Of a stretch of DNA of 64,000 nt, positions 7,915 to 17,708 are shown one piece after another (the stretch's first letter is position 1; each line of letters begins with the position of its first letter). The position numbers and the translations under genes were made by a program. A model generated the notes under the pieces. That model made no database searches. It was not told the DNA's origin and saw only the letters and a program-made list of their open reading frames with translations. The DNA comes from an uncultured Bacteroidia bacterium (GTDB taxonomy: Bacteria; Bacteroidota; Bacteroidia; Bacteroidales; Prolixibacteraceae): NCBI GenBank assembly GCA_903905505.1, contig CAIVGL010000011.1:62001-126000 (forward strand), written 5' to 3'.

Positions 7915-10326
7915 TTATTGAGTTACCAAAAGCGTATAGTTCCCTGCTGTTAATTTGCAGGTTGGAGCATTTAAATGGATTGTTTTTTTTGTGTCACCAT
8001 TTGTGATCAAACTTATGTTTTTAAATTTTTGAAAGGGTAACGATACCTCTGCTTCTGAACCCTTGGGAATGCGGATACTAAACTGTGTCATCGAACTGCT
8101 TTTCTTCTCCCAATTAGAGATTATTAGTCCTTGAGGTGACTTATAACTGCATTTGACATCGTGCAGATCTTTCGGAAGGAAAGGTGCAATAATGAACTTC
8201 TTAAATCCAACCTGATCCTCGGTTTGTCGAATGCCACCTAACCATCTGTAAGACCATTCCGAAACTGTTCCAAACATCGGGTGGCAGTTAGAGAAGGTGT
8301 TATCGCTCTCTTTCCAAGTTTCCCATAAAGTAGTTGCTCCTTTATCGATCATAAAGCCCCATCCTGGATATTCTCTAGAATTTACAATATTAAAAACCTT
8401 GTCGGAATAGCCAGCTTGTGAGAGCGCTTCAAGAATATATTTAGTTCCAAAAATACCGGTCGTAAAATGACCATTTACTCCATTTTTCAGTGCATTTAAA
8501 AGTGAGTCTGCTGCTGCTGGCTTCTCTTTTTCTGGGATGAGATTGTAGTATAGCAGTGTCGCAAAAAGTGTTTGCCGATTGATAGGGGATTTAACTGGGC
8601 TTTTCCAAAATGTGCCGACTAGTTGAGACGCAATATTTTTTTCTAGATCGGCAAATTTGTGTTCATTTTTCAGATCTTTTTTATAGGCAGCAAACTGCTT
8701 CATAATTTGAGCACATTTCAAGTAGTGTGTAGTGCCTATTAGTTCCACCGGCACTGGTATCATCGACTCATGATCTGCTAAACCTTTATGCACCATTCCG
8801 GTAGGATGTATTCGAGCCACTTTGTCCATCCATTTTAGGTCGAAGTCGTACATCTCATTCACTATGGCCGTATCGTTGTAGTACTTGTAAAGATAGCTTT
8901 GTGTGGTAAGGAGTGCTGATTCCCAGCTTATACCGCAGTATTTCATCACAAAAGGTGCGACATCCACAAATGCAGTATCCATCACCACATCAGTCCAGTC
9001 GTAAATAGTCTTTCTGTAAAATTGCTGCATGTCGTAATTGCAGATAAAAGATTCGCTTGTTGCATTTAAGTCACCACCATAACCAAATCGTTCGCGTCCT
9101 GGACAGTCCGATTGAACGCTCATTAAGTTATTGACGAATGTTAGTCTGGTTGCATCTTGAATAGAATTAAGCAATGCCGATGAAGAGCTAAATGAACCAT
9201 TTGATTGCACGTTGGTATGCAAAACGATCCCTTGGATATCAGCTAATGAAGGGGCTTGAGTGAGTCCTGTGATTTCAATATATCGAAAAACATGGAATGT
9301 AAATTCGGGAGTGTACCAGAGTTGTTTCTCTTTCCCAAAGATAAATTCGTCACTTTGCCATGCAATAGCTGGTGCTCCTGGTCCACCACGTCCTGCTTTT
9401 TTAATCTGACCGCAAACAGCAGTCATCAGATTTACTTCTCCATTGTCATAAATACGTTCTCCAAATCGAAGTGTGATTTTTTCCCCTTCGTTCCCATGCA
9501 ATCGAATTCGATATAGTCCAGTATAGTTAATCCCCATATCGACCACATACATCTGAGGTTTTGGAGAAGTTATTTTGATGGGCTTTTGCAGTTGCGTTTG
9601 CTGAATGGCGGGGAAAAAGGCTTTTTGCAGATCTCCACCTGGTCCATCCACTACACTAGCATTGGTCCATGATTGGTCTTTAAAGGATGCTTTCGACCAG
9701 TCGATTAACTCTTTACGTGCATCGTAAACTTCACCTAAGTAAATGCTATTTCGTAGTATGGGACCAGCAGCGAATTTCCAAGATGAATCGGTATTGATTG
9801 TTTCTTGATGACCATCTTTGTAGGTGAGCACTAGTTTTGCAATAAACCTTGGTCGACCAACTGACAATGTCTTTCTTAGGTTATAGGTGCCCCACATACG
9901 AAGGGGTAGTGGGTTGTAAAATCCATTGCCGATCGAAACACCAATACAGTTTTGTCCAGGCGTAATCTGTGGCGTAAGGTCATAAGTTGAATAGTATATT
10001 CGTTTGCTATAGGTGGTCCATGCTGGGTCTAGGAAATTCTTTCCAATCTTAGTTCCATTCAGCTTAGCACCATAATATCCTGCAGCTGTGATAAATAGTT
10101 TTGCTGATTTTAATTCACCAGTCACATTAAACGTCTTGCGAAACTGTGGTGCCGGATCATTTAAATAATACAATGAGTCGGAAGTCGGAAGAGGTTTATT
10201 ATCCCCAATCCATTGTGCTCCATTCAATTCATTTGGATCTGTTCCGCTTTTGGTCGGTTGACTAAAGCATGCTAGGGTTCCAACTAGGCCTAGGGTAAGA
10301 CTTAAGTATGCGGCTTTAAAGTTCAT
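7915..10326 (-). CDS. GH78 alpha-L-rhamnosidase
   Basis: 803-residue inverting alpha-L-rhamnosidase that would release terminal L-rhamnose. The N-terminus is a Sec or lipoprotein leader (Cys20 after GTLA is a weak lipobox). The order is an N-terminal beta domain with QWIG and YGAKLNGTKIG, a second beta domain, an (alpha/alpha)6 barrel, and a C-terminal beta domain. The catalytic-region motif DCPGRERFGYGGD lies near residues 405-418 and GATTLWETWKES further on, matching the DCPxREkxGW and TxxWE family motifs. It lies 68 bp downstream of the unclassified 765-residue protein gene in run B. It differs considerably from the second GH78 here, so the linkage cleaved probably differs. Confidence 0.92.
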   Translation of the reverse strand: MNFKAAYLSLTLGLVGTLACFSQPTKSGTDPNELNGAQWIGDNKPLPTSDSLYYLNDPAPQFRKTFNVTGELKSAKLFITAAGYYGAKLNGTKIGKNFLDPAWTTYSKRIYYSTYDLTPQITPGQNCIGVSIGNGFYNPLPLRMWGTYNLRKTLSVGRPRFIAKLVLTYKDGHQETINTDSSWKFAAGPILRNSIYLGEVYDARKELIDWSKASFKDQSWTNASVVDGPGGDLQKAFFPAIQQTQLQKPIKITSPKPQMYVVDMGINYTGLYRIRLHGNEGEKITLRFGERIYDNGEVNLMTAVCGQIKKAGRGGPGAPAIAWQSDEFIFGKEKQLWYTPEFTFHVFRYIEITGLTQAPSLADIQGIVLHTNVQSNGSFSSSSALLNSIQDATRLTFVNNLMSVQSDCPGRERFGYGGDLNATSESFICNYDMQQFYRKTIYDWTDVVMDTAFVDVAPFVMKYCGISWESALLTTQSYLYKYYNDTAIVNEMYDFDLKWMDKVARIHPTGMVHKGLADHESMIPVPVELIGTTHYLKCAQIMKQFAAYKKDLKNEHKFADLEKNIASQLVGTFWKSPVKSPINRQTLFATLLYYNLIPEKEKPAAADSLLNALKNGVNGHFTTGIFGTKYILEALSQAGYSDKVFNIVNSREYPGWGFMIDKGATTLWETWKESDNTFSNCHPMFGTVSEWSYRWLGGIRQTEDQVGFKKFIIAPFLPKDLHDVKCSYKSPQGLIISNWEKKSSSMTQFSIRIPKGSEAEVSLPFQKFKNISLITNGDTKKTIHLNAPTCKLTAGNYTLLVTQ

Positions 10327-10394
10327 GTTTTTAATTCTGATCGTTTAGTTTTTGACATTCTTATTTGTTCCACTGGCAATCAATATCAGGTTTG

Positions 10395-12692
10395 CTATTC
10401 TTGCACTAAAGGTGAAGGGATTTCAAGTTGAACCCAATCTTTTGTGATTTTCAAAAGTGCTTTAGGTATTTTTCCTTTTGATCCTTGTACCACTCCATGC
10501 CACTGTCTATTTTTATCTTTCCAAATTGAAAGATCCAGCGGGTTTTTAAGTTTAAGAGCAAAGTTTCCAACGGCGAAATAACTTAATCCTCCTGCCGCTA
10601 AGGCTTCAAGATTACCTTGATCGTCGAGGCGCACTGCTGCTAACCCTACCGCATCAAATGTCACGGACTGATTTTTTAGTTTAACTGTTGATTGAATAGG
10701 ATCGCCTGCCTTATTGTTTGTAGCAGCTATTTGCACAAATGTTCCATCCAATAAATGACTAAAACCACTTGTCGGGGGGGCATTTGAAACACAATTAAAC
10801 CCTTTTAGAAGAGTTGTGGCAGGGGATTGAAGTTCAATTTTTCTATCGTTCAAAACATCCAAGGCTTCACTTACAGCTTCGCTATTGGTGATGATAGTTG
10901 ACATTTTGCGAGGTAATAAGCTAGTAGCATTTACTATTTCAGCATCGAAATTTCTTGTCCAATCCCCCAGTCGAATGAGTCTTGTGGATTTTAGATTTGG
11001 ATTTGAAAAAAACATTCCAGTGGTATTGCCTTCAAATTCAGGATGATAAAGGATTGCGACATCATATCGTTGTTTTCCATAGGTTACATATCCGTCTTTG
11101 TCAACTTTTAAGCTGCCATTTGCGATCTCACTTGTAGGAATAAGGTCCGTAGCAATGCCCTCGCGCCAAAGATTACTGACTAGATCCATGCCAGGATCAT
11201 CGAATTGCGAGCCAGCCCAGTTCATCGTATTCGCATGACCAAAGATGACTGCAACATGACAATCTAAGGGTGCATTACTTATGAAGTTAAGCAATCGGAT
11301 TCTACTTTCTGCTATTAACAGCGGTTTCGTCAGAAAATCAAAATGTATATTCTTATTCTTTTCTGTAGATGGATAAACAGGATGAAAGCTAACTCTTCCA
11401 CCACCTAAAACGGATGTCCAGAGTGCTATTGGATAATCCTCCACTTTGGATGAATAGTACATATTATACCAGACTGAACTTCCCCATTTTTTTGAAAGCG
11501 CAGTACGCACGCCAAACGGAGTTATTTCATCTGTTTGTGCCCAATCACGTGTAGCTACCCACCAATCAAGACCATTTTTTGTATACTCAAACTGACTCGG
11601 AAAGGGCCACCAGGTTGCGTGCGCTAATACTACTGCCTTCGGACCAAATGCTTCTTTTGTAGCCTTGTAAAAATCATCTTCAATTTCATGATTGCGCTCC
11701 AAGGATTGGATCATAAAATAGTTTATAGCTTTTTGTTGCTCACTTAATTTACCCTGGATACCGAATTTCATAAGTAGACAATCGTATAACAGGTCGCGTC
11801 CATTGGTTCGTTTGGCGTAATCCTGTGCTCTAAATTTTGAGTACCAAACTTCTGTGTGGGTTTTGTCGTGGCTTATTGGAAATCCCCATTCATCCTTAAA
11901 TGCTCCTGCCAAGGGGATATCTCGATATCGGTTGATTATTTCGCGCTGAAAGGAGAGGAGGTGAGGGGAAAATAGATCAGGTGATAAGTGCGTGAATGAT
12001 GTTAAAATACATGCTTTATTTACTCCGTTAAGGTTTGTTTTGGGTAATTCAATTCCAATCGAATCTTTTGAATTGTATTTTACCTGGCATGATTCAGTGA
12101 TATCAGTTAGTGTTTTACCATCGATTCCGTTGATATCACTCGAATAAGCATAAACTCGAAGCAATTGACTTTTTAGTGGAATATAGTGGACTGTTCTGCC
12201 CGTATAATGGTCATTGAGATCATGACTTTTTACTACTGCATTGGATGTTTTTTCGTTCGATAGATTAACCTCACGAAGTATTAACATTTCCTGAAGTTCC
12301 TCGGGATAATGTGCTTCAAAATACCTTCGCGCTGCACGTACATCTAAGTCGGCCGTTAATTCAATTCCATGCTGGAGGGCATAATTAGCGGCTAACTTTA
12401 ATTGTGAATGGACCGATTCTTCAGTTAGCTCACGCTTATGCATTCTAATACTTGCAGAAATCAAGCCAAATGTAGAGTGACTGCTCACTTTATCAAGATA
12501 TTCTTTGTATCCCTCAGGGAGAAACTCTTTATCAAACCAAAACCAATTCGCCAATTCAGGCATCACCGTATTGGGAAGTCGGTAAGATTGTTGATCTGGC
12601 ACAAATGTGTTACCCAGATCATATTTTTCTTGAGTTATTCCTAAAAAAGGGTATACAAAAGATAAAGCTAGTACTAAGATCTTATAATTCAT
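10395..12692 (-). CDS. secreted glycoside-hydrolase-like protein, unclassified
   Basis: 765 residues with a Sec leader ending about residue 20. I do not recognise the family. The N-terminal ~430 residues look like a TIM barrel: beta-strand/helix alternation, LANWFWFDKEF near the start, an acidic AGAFKDEWGFP segment that could hold a catalytic acid, and a tryptophan-rich HATWWPFPSQFEY. The middle region (VAVIFGHANTMNWAG, YDVAILYHPEF) resembles the flavodoxin-like trimerisation domain of GH42-type enzymes. The tail is beta-rich. It lies between a Tat oxidoreductase and a GH78 gene in run B, so a glycan-degrading role is likely. The fold is inferred from pattern only. Confidence 0.6.
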   Translation of the reverse strand: MNYKILVLALSFVYPFLGITQEKYDLGNTFVPDQQSYRLPNTVMPELANWFWFDKEFLPEGYKEYLDKVSSHSTFGLISASIRMHKRELTEESVHSQLKLAANYALQHGIELTADLDVRAARRYFEAHYPEELQEMLILREVNLSNEKTSNAVVKSHDLNDHYTGRTVHYIPLKSQLLRVYAYSSDINGIDGKTLTDITESCQVKYNSKDSIGIELPKTNLNGVNKACILTSFTHLSPDLFSPHLLSFQREIINRYRDIPLAGAFKDEWGFPISHDKTHTEVWYSKFRAQDYAKRTNGRDLLYDCLLMKFGIQGKLSEQQKAINYFMIQSLERNHEIEDDFYKATKEAFGPKAVVLAHATWWPFPSQFEYTKNGLDWWVATRDWAQTDEITPFGVRTALSKKWGSSVWYNMYYSSKVEDYPIALWTSVLGGGRVSFHPVYPSTEKNKNIHFDFLTKPLLIAESRIRLLNFISNAPLDCHVAVIFGHANTMNWAGSQFDDPGMDLVSNLWREGIATDLIPTSEIANGSLKVDKDGYVTYGKQRYDVAILYHPEFEGNTTGMFFSNPNLKSTRLIRLGDWTRNFDAEIVNATSLLPRKMSTIITNSEAVSEALDVLNDRKIELQSPATTLLKGFNCVSNAPPTSGFSHLLDGTFVQIAATNNKAGDPIQSTVKLKNQSVTFDAVGLAAVRLDDQGNLEALAAGGLSYFAVGNFALKLKNPLDLSIWKDKNRQWHGVVQGSKGKIPKALLKITKDWVQLEIPSPLVQE

Positions 12693-12735
12693 TTCTATGG
12701 TTTTGGGAATAGTAGCATTGAATAGTCAAAGGTTA

Positions 12736-13965
12736 CTACTTGTCAAAATTTGGGATCTTCATCTGCTCACCATTTTTTAAAGCCGACTCATGGGCTATGA
12801 TCCCTGGCGCTGTATAGGCAAGTGCTTCATAGATGTTCACTTTGGGTTGACGTTTGTGTATCAGCGAGTCGATAAATTCATGAGTTATAAAGCTATGAGA
12901 GCCATCATGACCTGAGTTGTGACGTAAACCCTCTGGTAAAAGGTCGGTCTCCCACCACTTCGGTTGAAGGTATTTCTCCGTAACATTAGCTTTGATTTGA
13001 AACCCTCCATCATCTTTTGCATCCGTATCTGCAACCCGAACAATGGTATGTTCACTGGCTTCATTTTGAGAAGAGAAGAAACTCATTTTATCTCCCCTCC
13101 ACTCTGCTCGTTCGGAATTCAGAAGTGCACCCTTCCAATTTACTTCAACCCTAAACGGATGATTTTTATCGGTTTGAAAAAAGGCTGTTTCATTCCAGAA
13201 TGGGTTCTGATATGGATTATTCTTCAACATTGAACTATCGTCACCCCAGCCTAAACCACTCACACTTACAAGTCTCTCACCAGTCACAGATATCAGAAAG
13301 GAGGTGCAATGTGTTGGATATAAGAGGGGAGGTAATCCATGACGCCAGGTTGGTTTTCCATTTTCAAACCATAAGGTTTCTAGTCCTGGATGGTTGTATT
13401 CGGCTGCTGCACTAAAAATTTCACCAAATCGTCCCTCCTCATAAAATTTTTGAACCGAAATGGTATTCTGTCTGTAAGTGCTTGTTTCAGCCATCATATA
13501 GGTTAGACCTGTTCGACGCACTGCCTCTCTAAGTTTATAACAGTCTTCTATGTTAAGAGCCGCAGGAACAGCGCACAAAACATGCTTTCCAGCATCAAGT
13601 GAGGCTAAAACGTGCTTGAGATGATCTGGGGCAGGAGTGGCAATAAATACCGCATCTATCTTTGGATCATGCAATAGCTTTTCTAACGATTCATAGGTTT
13701 TAGAACACTTATAAGCTTTCATCAAATTCTCACGTCTGTCGGCCCGTAAATCACTCACCGCTTCCACGATACAGTTTGGATGTTCATGAAATTGGAATCC
13801 AGCTCCGAATCGGCCACCTATAATTCCAATCCGAATTTTTTGATCGGTTGATGGGAAATAAGCACCTGCAATATGAGGTAGAACAGTGAGTGCAGTAGCT
13901 CCTATAGCTGCATGTTCAATGAATTTACGACGACCGTTAGGTGTTTTAGAATCTAAATTTTGCAT
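12736..13965 (-). CDS. Tat-exported Gfo/Idh/MocA oxidoreductase
   Basis: 409 residues. A twin-arginine leader (NGRRKFIEHAAIGATALTV) precedes a Rossmann domain beginning IRIGIIGGRFGAGF. The segment KHVLCAVPAALN takes the place of the usual EKP motif, so the canonical lysine seems to be missing; this argues for an altered reaction or a non-oxidoreductase role. The C-terminal domain includes GHDGSHSFITHEF. It starts 3 bp after the upstream GH78 stop, so it is tightly coupled to it. It is diverged from the 449-residue protein at 5 kb. The family is sure; substrate and even redox activity are open. Confidence 0.85.
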   Translation of the reverse strand: MQNLDSKTPNGRRKFIEHAAIGATALTVLPHIAGAYFPSTDQKIRIGIIGGRFGAGFQFHEHPNCIVEAVSDLRADRRENLMKAYKCSKTYESLEKLLHDPKIDAVFIATPAPDHLKHVLASLDAGKHVLCAVPAALNIEDCYKLREAVRRTGLTYMMAETSTYRQNTISVQKFYEEGRFGEIFSAAAEYNHPGLETLWFENGKPTWRHGLPPLLYPTHCTSFLISVTGERLVSVSGLGWGDDSSMLKNNPYQNPFWNETAFFQTDKNHPFRVEVNWKGALLNSERAEWRGDKMSFFSSQNEASEHTIVRVADTDAKDDGGFQIKANVTEKYLQPKWWETDLLPEGLRHNSGHDGSHSFITHEFIDSLIHKRQPKVNIYEALAYTAPGIIAHESALKNGEQMKIPNFDK

Positions 13966-13968
13966 GAA

Positions 13969-16749
13969 TTACTTTTTAGGTGTTACATATTCCATTCTGA
14001 AGGTATAGATTCCAGAACCAACTTTAGTGAAGAATTTTCCGTCTCCATTCTTTTGGACGGTAATTTTTTTACCATCCTCTGTGATTGAATTCTTTTGTGC
14101 GGTTGGAAAGAATACCGTTGCACTTGAATTAGCTGGTATTTCAATCTTCATCTCTAGCACAGCTGCCTCTTTTTTCCAATCGCTTTTTATTAAACCATAA
14201 GGTGAATGATAGCTCGATTTAACCCAGGTAAGATCACCTACGATCTCTGGTCTAATAACGATATTCTTAAATGAAATCCCTCCTTCATCTTGCTTAATAC
14301 CACCTAGTCCTGTGTAAAACCATTCCATTAAATGACCAAGCATCAAGTGATTATTTGATACATTTTCTAATGCTGGCCATGATTCGGTTAAGGCCGTTGC
14401 CCCTTTTTTTAGCTGAAAGCCATATCCTGGAACATCATTACGGAAATTCATATCGAATAACAATGGTGAACAGCCATTTTCTTCAAGTGCTTTGACTAAG
14501 AAATGAAATCCAATATCACCAGCAGTAAGTGCTTTTTTCGAATCGTTTATCGATTCTACTAAGGATTTCACTACGTTTTTTCGTTCCTTTTCATCCACTA
14601 AGCCAACATATAATGGCATTGCAATCGCAGTTTGACTTCCTGTCGAATAGATTTTATTTTTTTTGTTGTAAAACTTCGCATTAAAAGCTTTTTTCACCTC
14701 GATGGCTAGATCATCAAGCTTGGTAGCTTCCTCTTTGTTGTTTGTAGCCCTAAGCATCTTGGCTAAAAGAATAATATCATAATAATAGATAGCCGTTGCA
14801 GTAAGCGCTTTCGGTGTTAGCTGTGCTTCTCCAAGCGGTTTAGGACCAAGGTCAACCCAGTCGCCTAGCCCATAATCAAGAATATGTCCGTCTGATTTTT
14901 TATCGAGATAATTGACATATTTACGCATCATCGGTAAAGCCTCCTCTACAACACTTAAATCGCCATACCACTGCCAGATCATAAATGGTAGAATTACACC
15001 CGCGCTGCCCCATTCGGGTGAGTCTCTAAATCCTCCGGAGAAGGGGACGAATTCAGGTGCAATATCTGGAACTAAGCCCTCGGTTGTCTGCGCATCTATC
15101 ATGTCGCGAATAGCTTTGCGATAGAGCGGATAAAGGTTGTAGTTATAAAACATAGAAGCCCCCATTAGATAGGTCTGCTCCAGCCATCCTAGTTTTTCGC
15201 GATGAGGGCAATCAGTCACAACACTTTGAACGTTACTTCTTATGGCCCAATCAATCAATGTGTTGATTTGATTGAATAATTCATTTGAACAACTAAATTC
15301 TCCAACTCTTGGAGCTGAATTGCAGGTATGAAGTAGCTGCATATTTATAATTGATGGCTTGTATTTGCCTGGCTTTTCAGATGCTGGTGCTCCGCCTTCT
15401 ACCATGACATAACGAAAACCATAATAGGTAAATTTGGGCCTCCAAGTCTCCACCCCTTCACCTTTTAAGGTGTAAGATAGGGTGTAAGGGGTGCCAGAAG
15501 CTTTTTGATTGATCTTACGATCTGGCGTGATCAATTCTCCAGGGGTCATCTTGATGATTGAGCCTCTCTTGCCTGTTACTTTTAGCTCTATAATGCCAGA
15601 GCAATTTTGACCAAAATCATATAAGTATTTGCCTGGTTCTGGGTGCTCAATATCTTTTGCATTGATCGTTTTGTGAATGGTAATTGGATTATCGGTTTCA
15701 CTAGTTAATTCCCCTTTAGGTTCAGTAGCTACAAGGGCTGACTTCCATTTAATCCCTTTGAAATCTGGCATGTTCCACCCTTTTTGCTCCGCTCTAGCAT
15801 CATAATCTTCACCGCCATAAATGCTTGAATACAAAATTGGTGATGGTGCACATTTCCATGTATTATCTGAGACTATGGTTTTCGATGTCCCATCGGTATA
15901 ATTAATTTTCAGTTTGCTGATCATCGTCGGATAACCATAAGCAATGACCAATTTCCGGTAGCGCTCACGATTGATGTTGTAAAAACCATTTCCAACGATA
16001 ACACCAATGGCATTATTTCCGGTCTTAATTTTCGCAGTCACATCATAGGTGTTATAAAGACAGACTTTAGTATAGTCAGTCCAGCCAGGAGTAAGAAAGC
16101 TCTCCCCGATTTTTTGTCCATTAATTGAAGCTTCGTAACTTCCTAGTCCACTTATAAAAAGGGTGGCATTTTTAATCTCTTTCTCTGCCTTGAATTCCTT
16201 TCTAAATAAGGGGACTACACTTCTTTTTACTGCTTTATTGCCAAGTTTTTCTCCGTCCCCATGAACCCCTGGGACAACCATCATATTTGCCGGAAGATTT
16301 TCATAGCTAATCCAAGTGGCTTTTTCCCAATCGGCATTCGATAATAGCCCCATTTCCCATGATGCCGGTTCACTCCATGCACTTTCTTTCCCTTTTTGAT
16401 TGAATACTTTAACCTTCCAAAAATATTTTTTCTCTGGATTTAAGGGAAGACCATTGTAGGAGATCGTGGCTGATTGACTTGATTTTACCACTTTAGAATC
16501 CCAGCAATCGCCAATTTGGTTATTTAGTTTGTCTAGGCTTTCTGAAACTAGAATCTGGTAAGTCGACTGGCTTATATCCCGATCTGACGAACGAATCTCC
16601 CAGCTTAAAAGTGGATTTTTAACAGCTAACCCAATCGGATTAGTTTTTGAGTCACATTTTAAATTGGTAGCCGAAAAATGAGTTTGAGCAAAATTCGAAA
16701 AGGTTAGAAACAGGGCTAGTATGAAAAGGTAATGTTTTAATCGGATCAT
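13969..16749 (-). CDS. GH78 alpha-L-rhamnosidase
   Basis: 926-residue GH78 enzyme with a Sec leader ending near NFAQ (residue ~22). A fibronectin-like N-terminal domain (NPLLSWEI, YFWKVKVFNQKGKESAWS) is followed by the rhamnosidase N domain (INGQKIGESFLTPGWTDYTK), the middle concanavalin-like domain (YDFGQNCSGI) and the (alpha/alpha)6 catalytic domain with VVTDCPHREKLGWLEQ near residues 508-524 and GATALTESWPAL. This is the canonical Bac_rhamnosid layout and length. Its ATG overlaps the stop of the preceding GH43-like gene as ATGA, so the two are translationally coupled. It would release alpha-linked L-rhamnose in the periplasm. Confidence 0.95.
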   Translation of the reverse strand: MIRLKHYLFILALFLTFSNFAQTHFSATNLKCDSKTNPIGLAVKNPLLSWEIRSSDRDISQSTYQILVSESLDKLNNQIGDCWDSKVVKSSQSATISYNGLPLNPEKKYFWKVKVFNQKGKESAWSEPASWEMGLLSNADWEKATWISYENLPANMMVVPGVHGDGEKLGNKAVKRSVVPLFRKEFKAEKEIKNATLFISGLGSYEASINGQKIGESFLTPGWTDYTKVCLYNTYDVTAKIKTGNNAIGVIVGNGFYNINRERYRKLVIAYGYPTMISKLKINYTDGTSKTIVSDNTWKCAPSPILYSSIYGGEDYDARAEQKGWNMPDFKGIKWKSALVATEPKGELTSETDNPITIHKTINAKDIEHPEPGKYLYDFGQNCSGIIELKVTGKRGSIIKMTPGELITPDRKINQKASGTPYTLSYTLKGEGVETWRPKFTYYGFRYVMVEGGAPASEKPGKYKPSIINMQLLHTCNSAPRVGEFSCSNELFNQINTLIDWAIRSNVQSVVTDCPHREKLGWLEQTYLMGASMFYNYNLYPLYRKAIRDMIDAQTTEGLVPDIAPEFVPFSGGFRDSPEWGSAGVILPFMIWQWYGDLSVVEEALPMMRKYVNYLDKKSDGHILDYGLGDWVDLGPKPLGEAQLTPKALTATAIYYYDIILLAKMLRATNNKEEATKLDDLAIEVKKAFNAKFYNKKNKIYSTGSQTAIAMPLYVGLVDEKERKNVVKSLVESINDSKKALTAGDIGFHFLVKALEENGCSPLLFDMNFRNDVPGYGFQLKKGATALTESWPALENVSNNHLMLGHLMEWFYTGLGGIKQDEGGISFKNIVIRPEIVGDLTWVKSSYHSPYGLIKSDWKKEAAVLEMKIEIPANSSATVFFPTAQKNSITEDGKKITVQKNGDGKFFTKVGSGIYTFRMEYVTPKK

Positions 16750-17675
16750 TTTGGGTTAATAAGTTCTTTAAAAAGTTTAGCTGATACTTTAAAAGCGGTG
16801 CCGTGTCTTGTGCCATCTGGAAACTTTATTTGGTCAGAAATATCTTCCCAATCTGTTAAGTTTTTAGATCTTACAGCTCCATAACGATGCTCGGTATACC
16901 TATCAAAGTAAACATAAACATAGTCATTTATTTCGATTGCTGTTGGTCCTTCAGCCCAATAATTCCCTGTTATTGGCTGGGATACTGCAGTTGGATAAGG
17001 TCCTGAAGCTGATTTTGAGCTGGTTAGTCGGATATTTTTCTCGGCAGGATTAGGATTCTCATTCTTTAATAAAAGGAAGTAGTTTTTGTTCCGGGGAAAT
17101 ATCGTAGCATCAATAACGCTGAATGCTGGATTGAAAAACATTCGTGTAGGTGTATATGATTTAAAATCGGTTGTCGTGGTGCAATACATTCGATGGTTTA
17201 AACCTTTTTCTTGTTTTGAATATTCTATTGGACTATGACGATCGGGGATGGTTGTGGCCCAGAAAATCAAATAATTCTTTGCCTTTGAATCGTAAATTAT
17301 CTCGGGTGCCCAGCAGTTCTTGGCTGTTGGCTCGTGGGCCATCACCGGAATAGCCATTTGCTCCGACCAATGAATGAGGTCCTTCGAATGAGCAACACCA
17401 ATTTGTTTATCTTTCCAACTGCAGGTCCATACCATATGAAAGATTCCATCTGGACCTTTTGTAATGCAAGGATCCCGCATAAGTTTATCGGGTCCAACAG
17501 TTGGTGTCAGGTAAGATTTCCCCTGGTTAAGAGCTTCCCACTTGAGTCCATCATGACTATAAGCCAAATGCAACCCATCTTGTCCATTGTCGGTGAAGTA
17601 ACAAAATAGTAATGTTTTGTCCTCCGCATTCACTTGCAGGGTTAGACACGTTAGTAATAGCAATAAATACTTCAT
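16746..17675 (-). CDS. GH43-like five-bladed beta-propeller glycosidase
   Basis: 309 residues with a Sec leader ending near VNA (residue ~17). The repeating pattern of a five-bladed propeller is clear: HLAYSHDGLKWE, MRDPCITKGPDGIFHMVWT, VAHSKDLIHWS, CWAPEIIYDSKAKNYLIFWAT and WAEGPTAIEINDYVYVYFDRY. The RDP, WAPE and AEGP acidic positions fit the catalytic triad of the GH43/GH117-type clan. These small propellers often accompany rhamnosidases and sulfatases in marine-glycan loci. It overlaps the following GH78 by 4 bp. The sugar it acts on is unknown. Confidence 0.8.
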   Translation of the reverse strand: MKYLLLLLTCLTLQVNAEDKTLLFCYFTDNGQDGLHLAYSHDGLKWEALNQGKSYLTPTVGPDKLMRDPCITKGPDGIFHMVWTCSWKDKQIGVAHSKDLIHWSEQMAIPVMAHEPTAKNCWAPEIIYDSKAKNYLIFWATTIPDRHSPIEYSKQEKGLNHRMYCTTTTDFKSYTPTRMFFNPAFSVIDATIFPRNKNYFLLLKNENPNPAEKNIRLTSSKSASGPYPTAVSQPITGNYWAEGPTAIEINDYVYVYFDRYTEHRYGAVRSKNLTDWEDISDQIKFPDGTRHGTAFKVSAKLFKELINPK

Positions 17676-17708
17676 TTTACCTTTCGGATTGAATTTGTGA
17701 ACTAGATT

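Noticed and set aside
16746-16749. Possible frameshift between the GH43-like and GH78 genes
   Set aside because: Both genes are complete with their own leaders; the 4-bp ATGA overlap is normal translational coupling.
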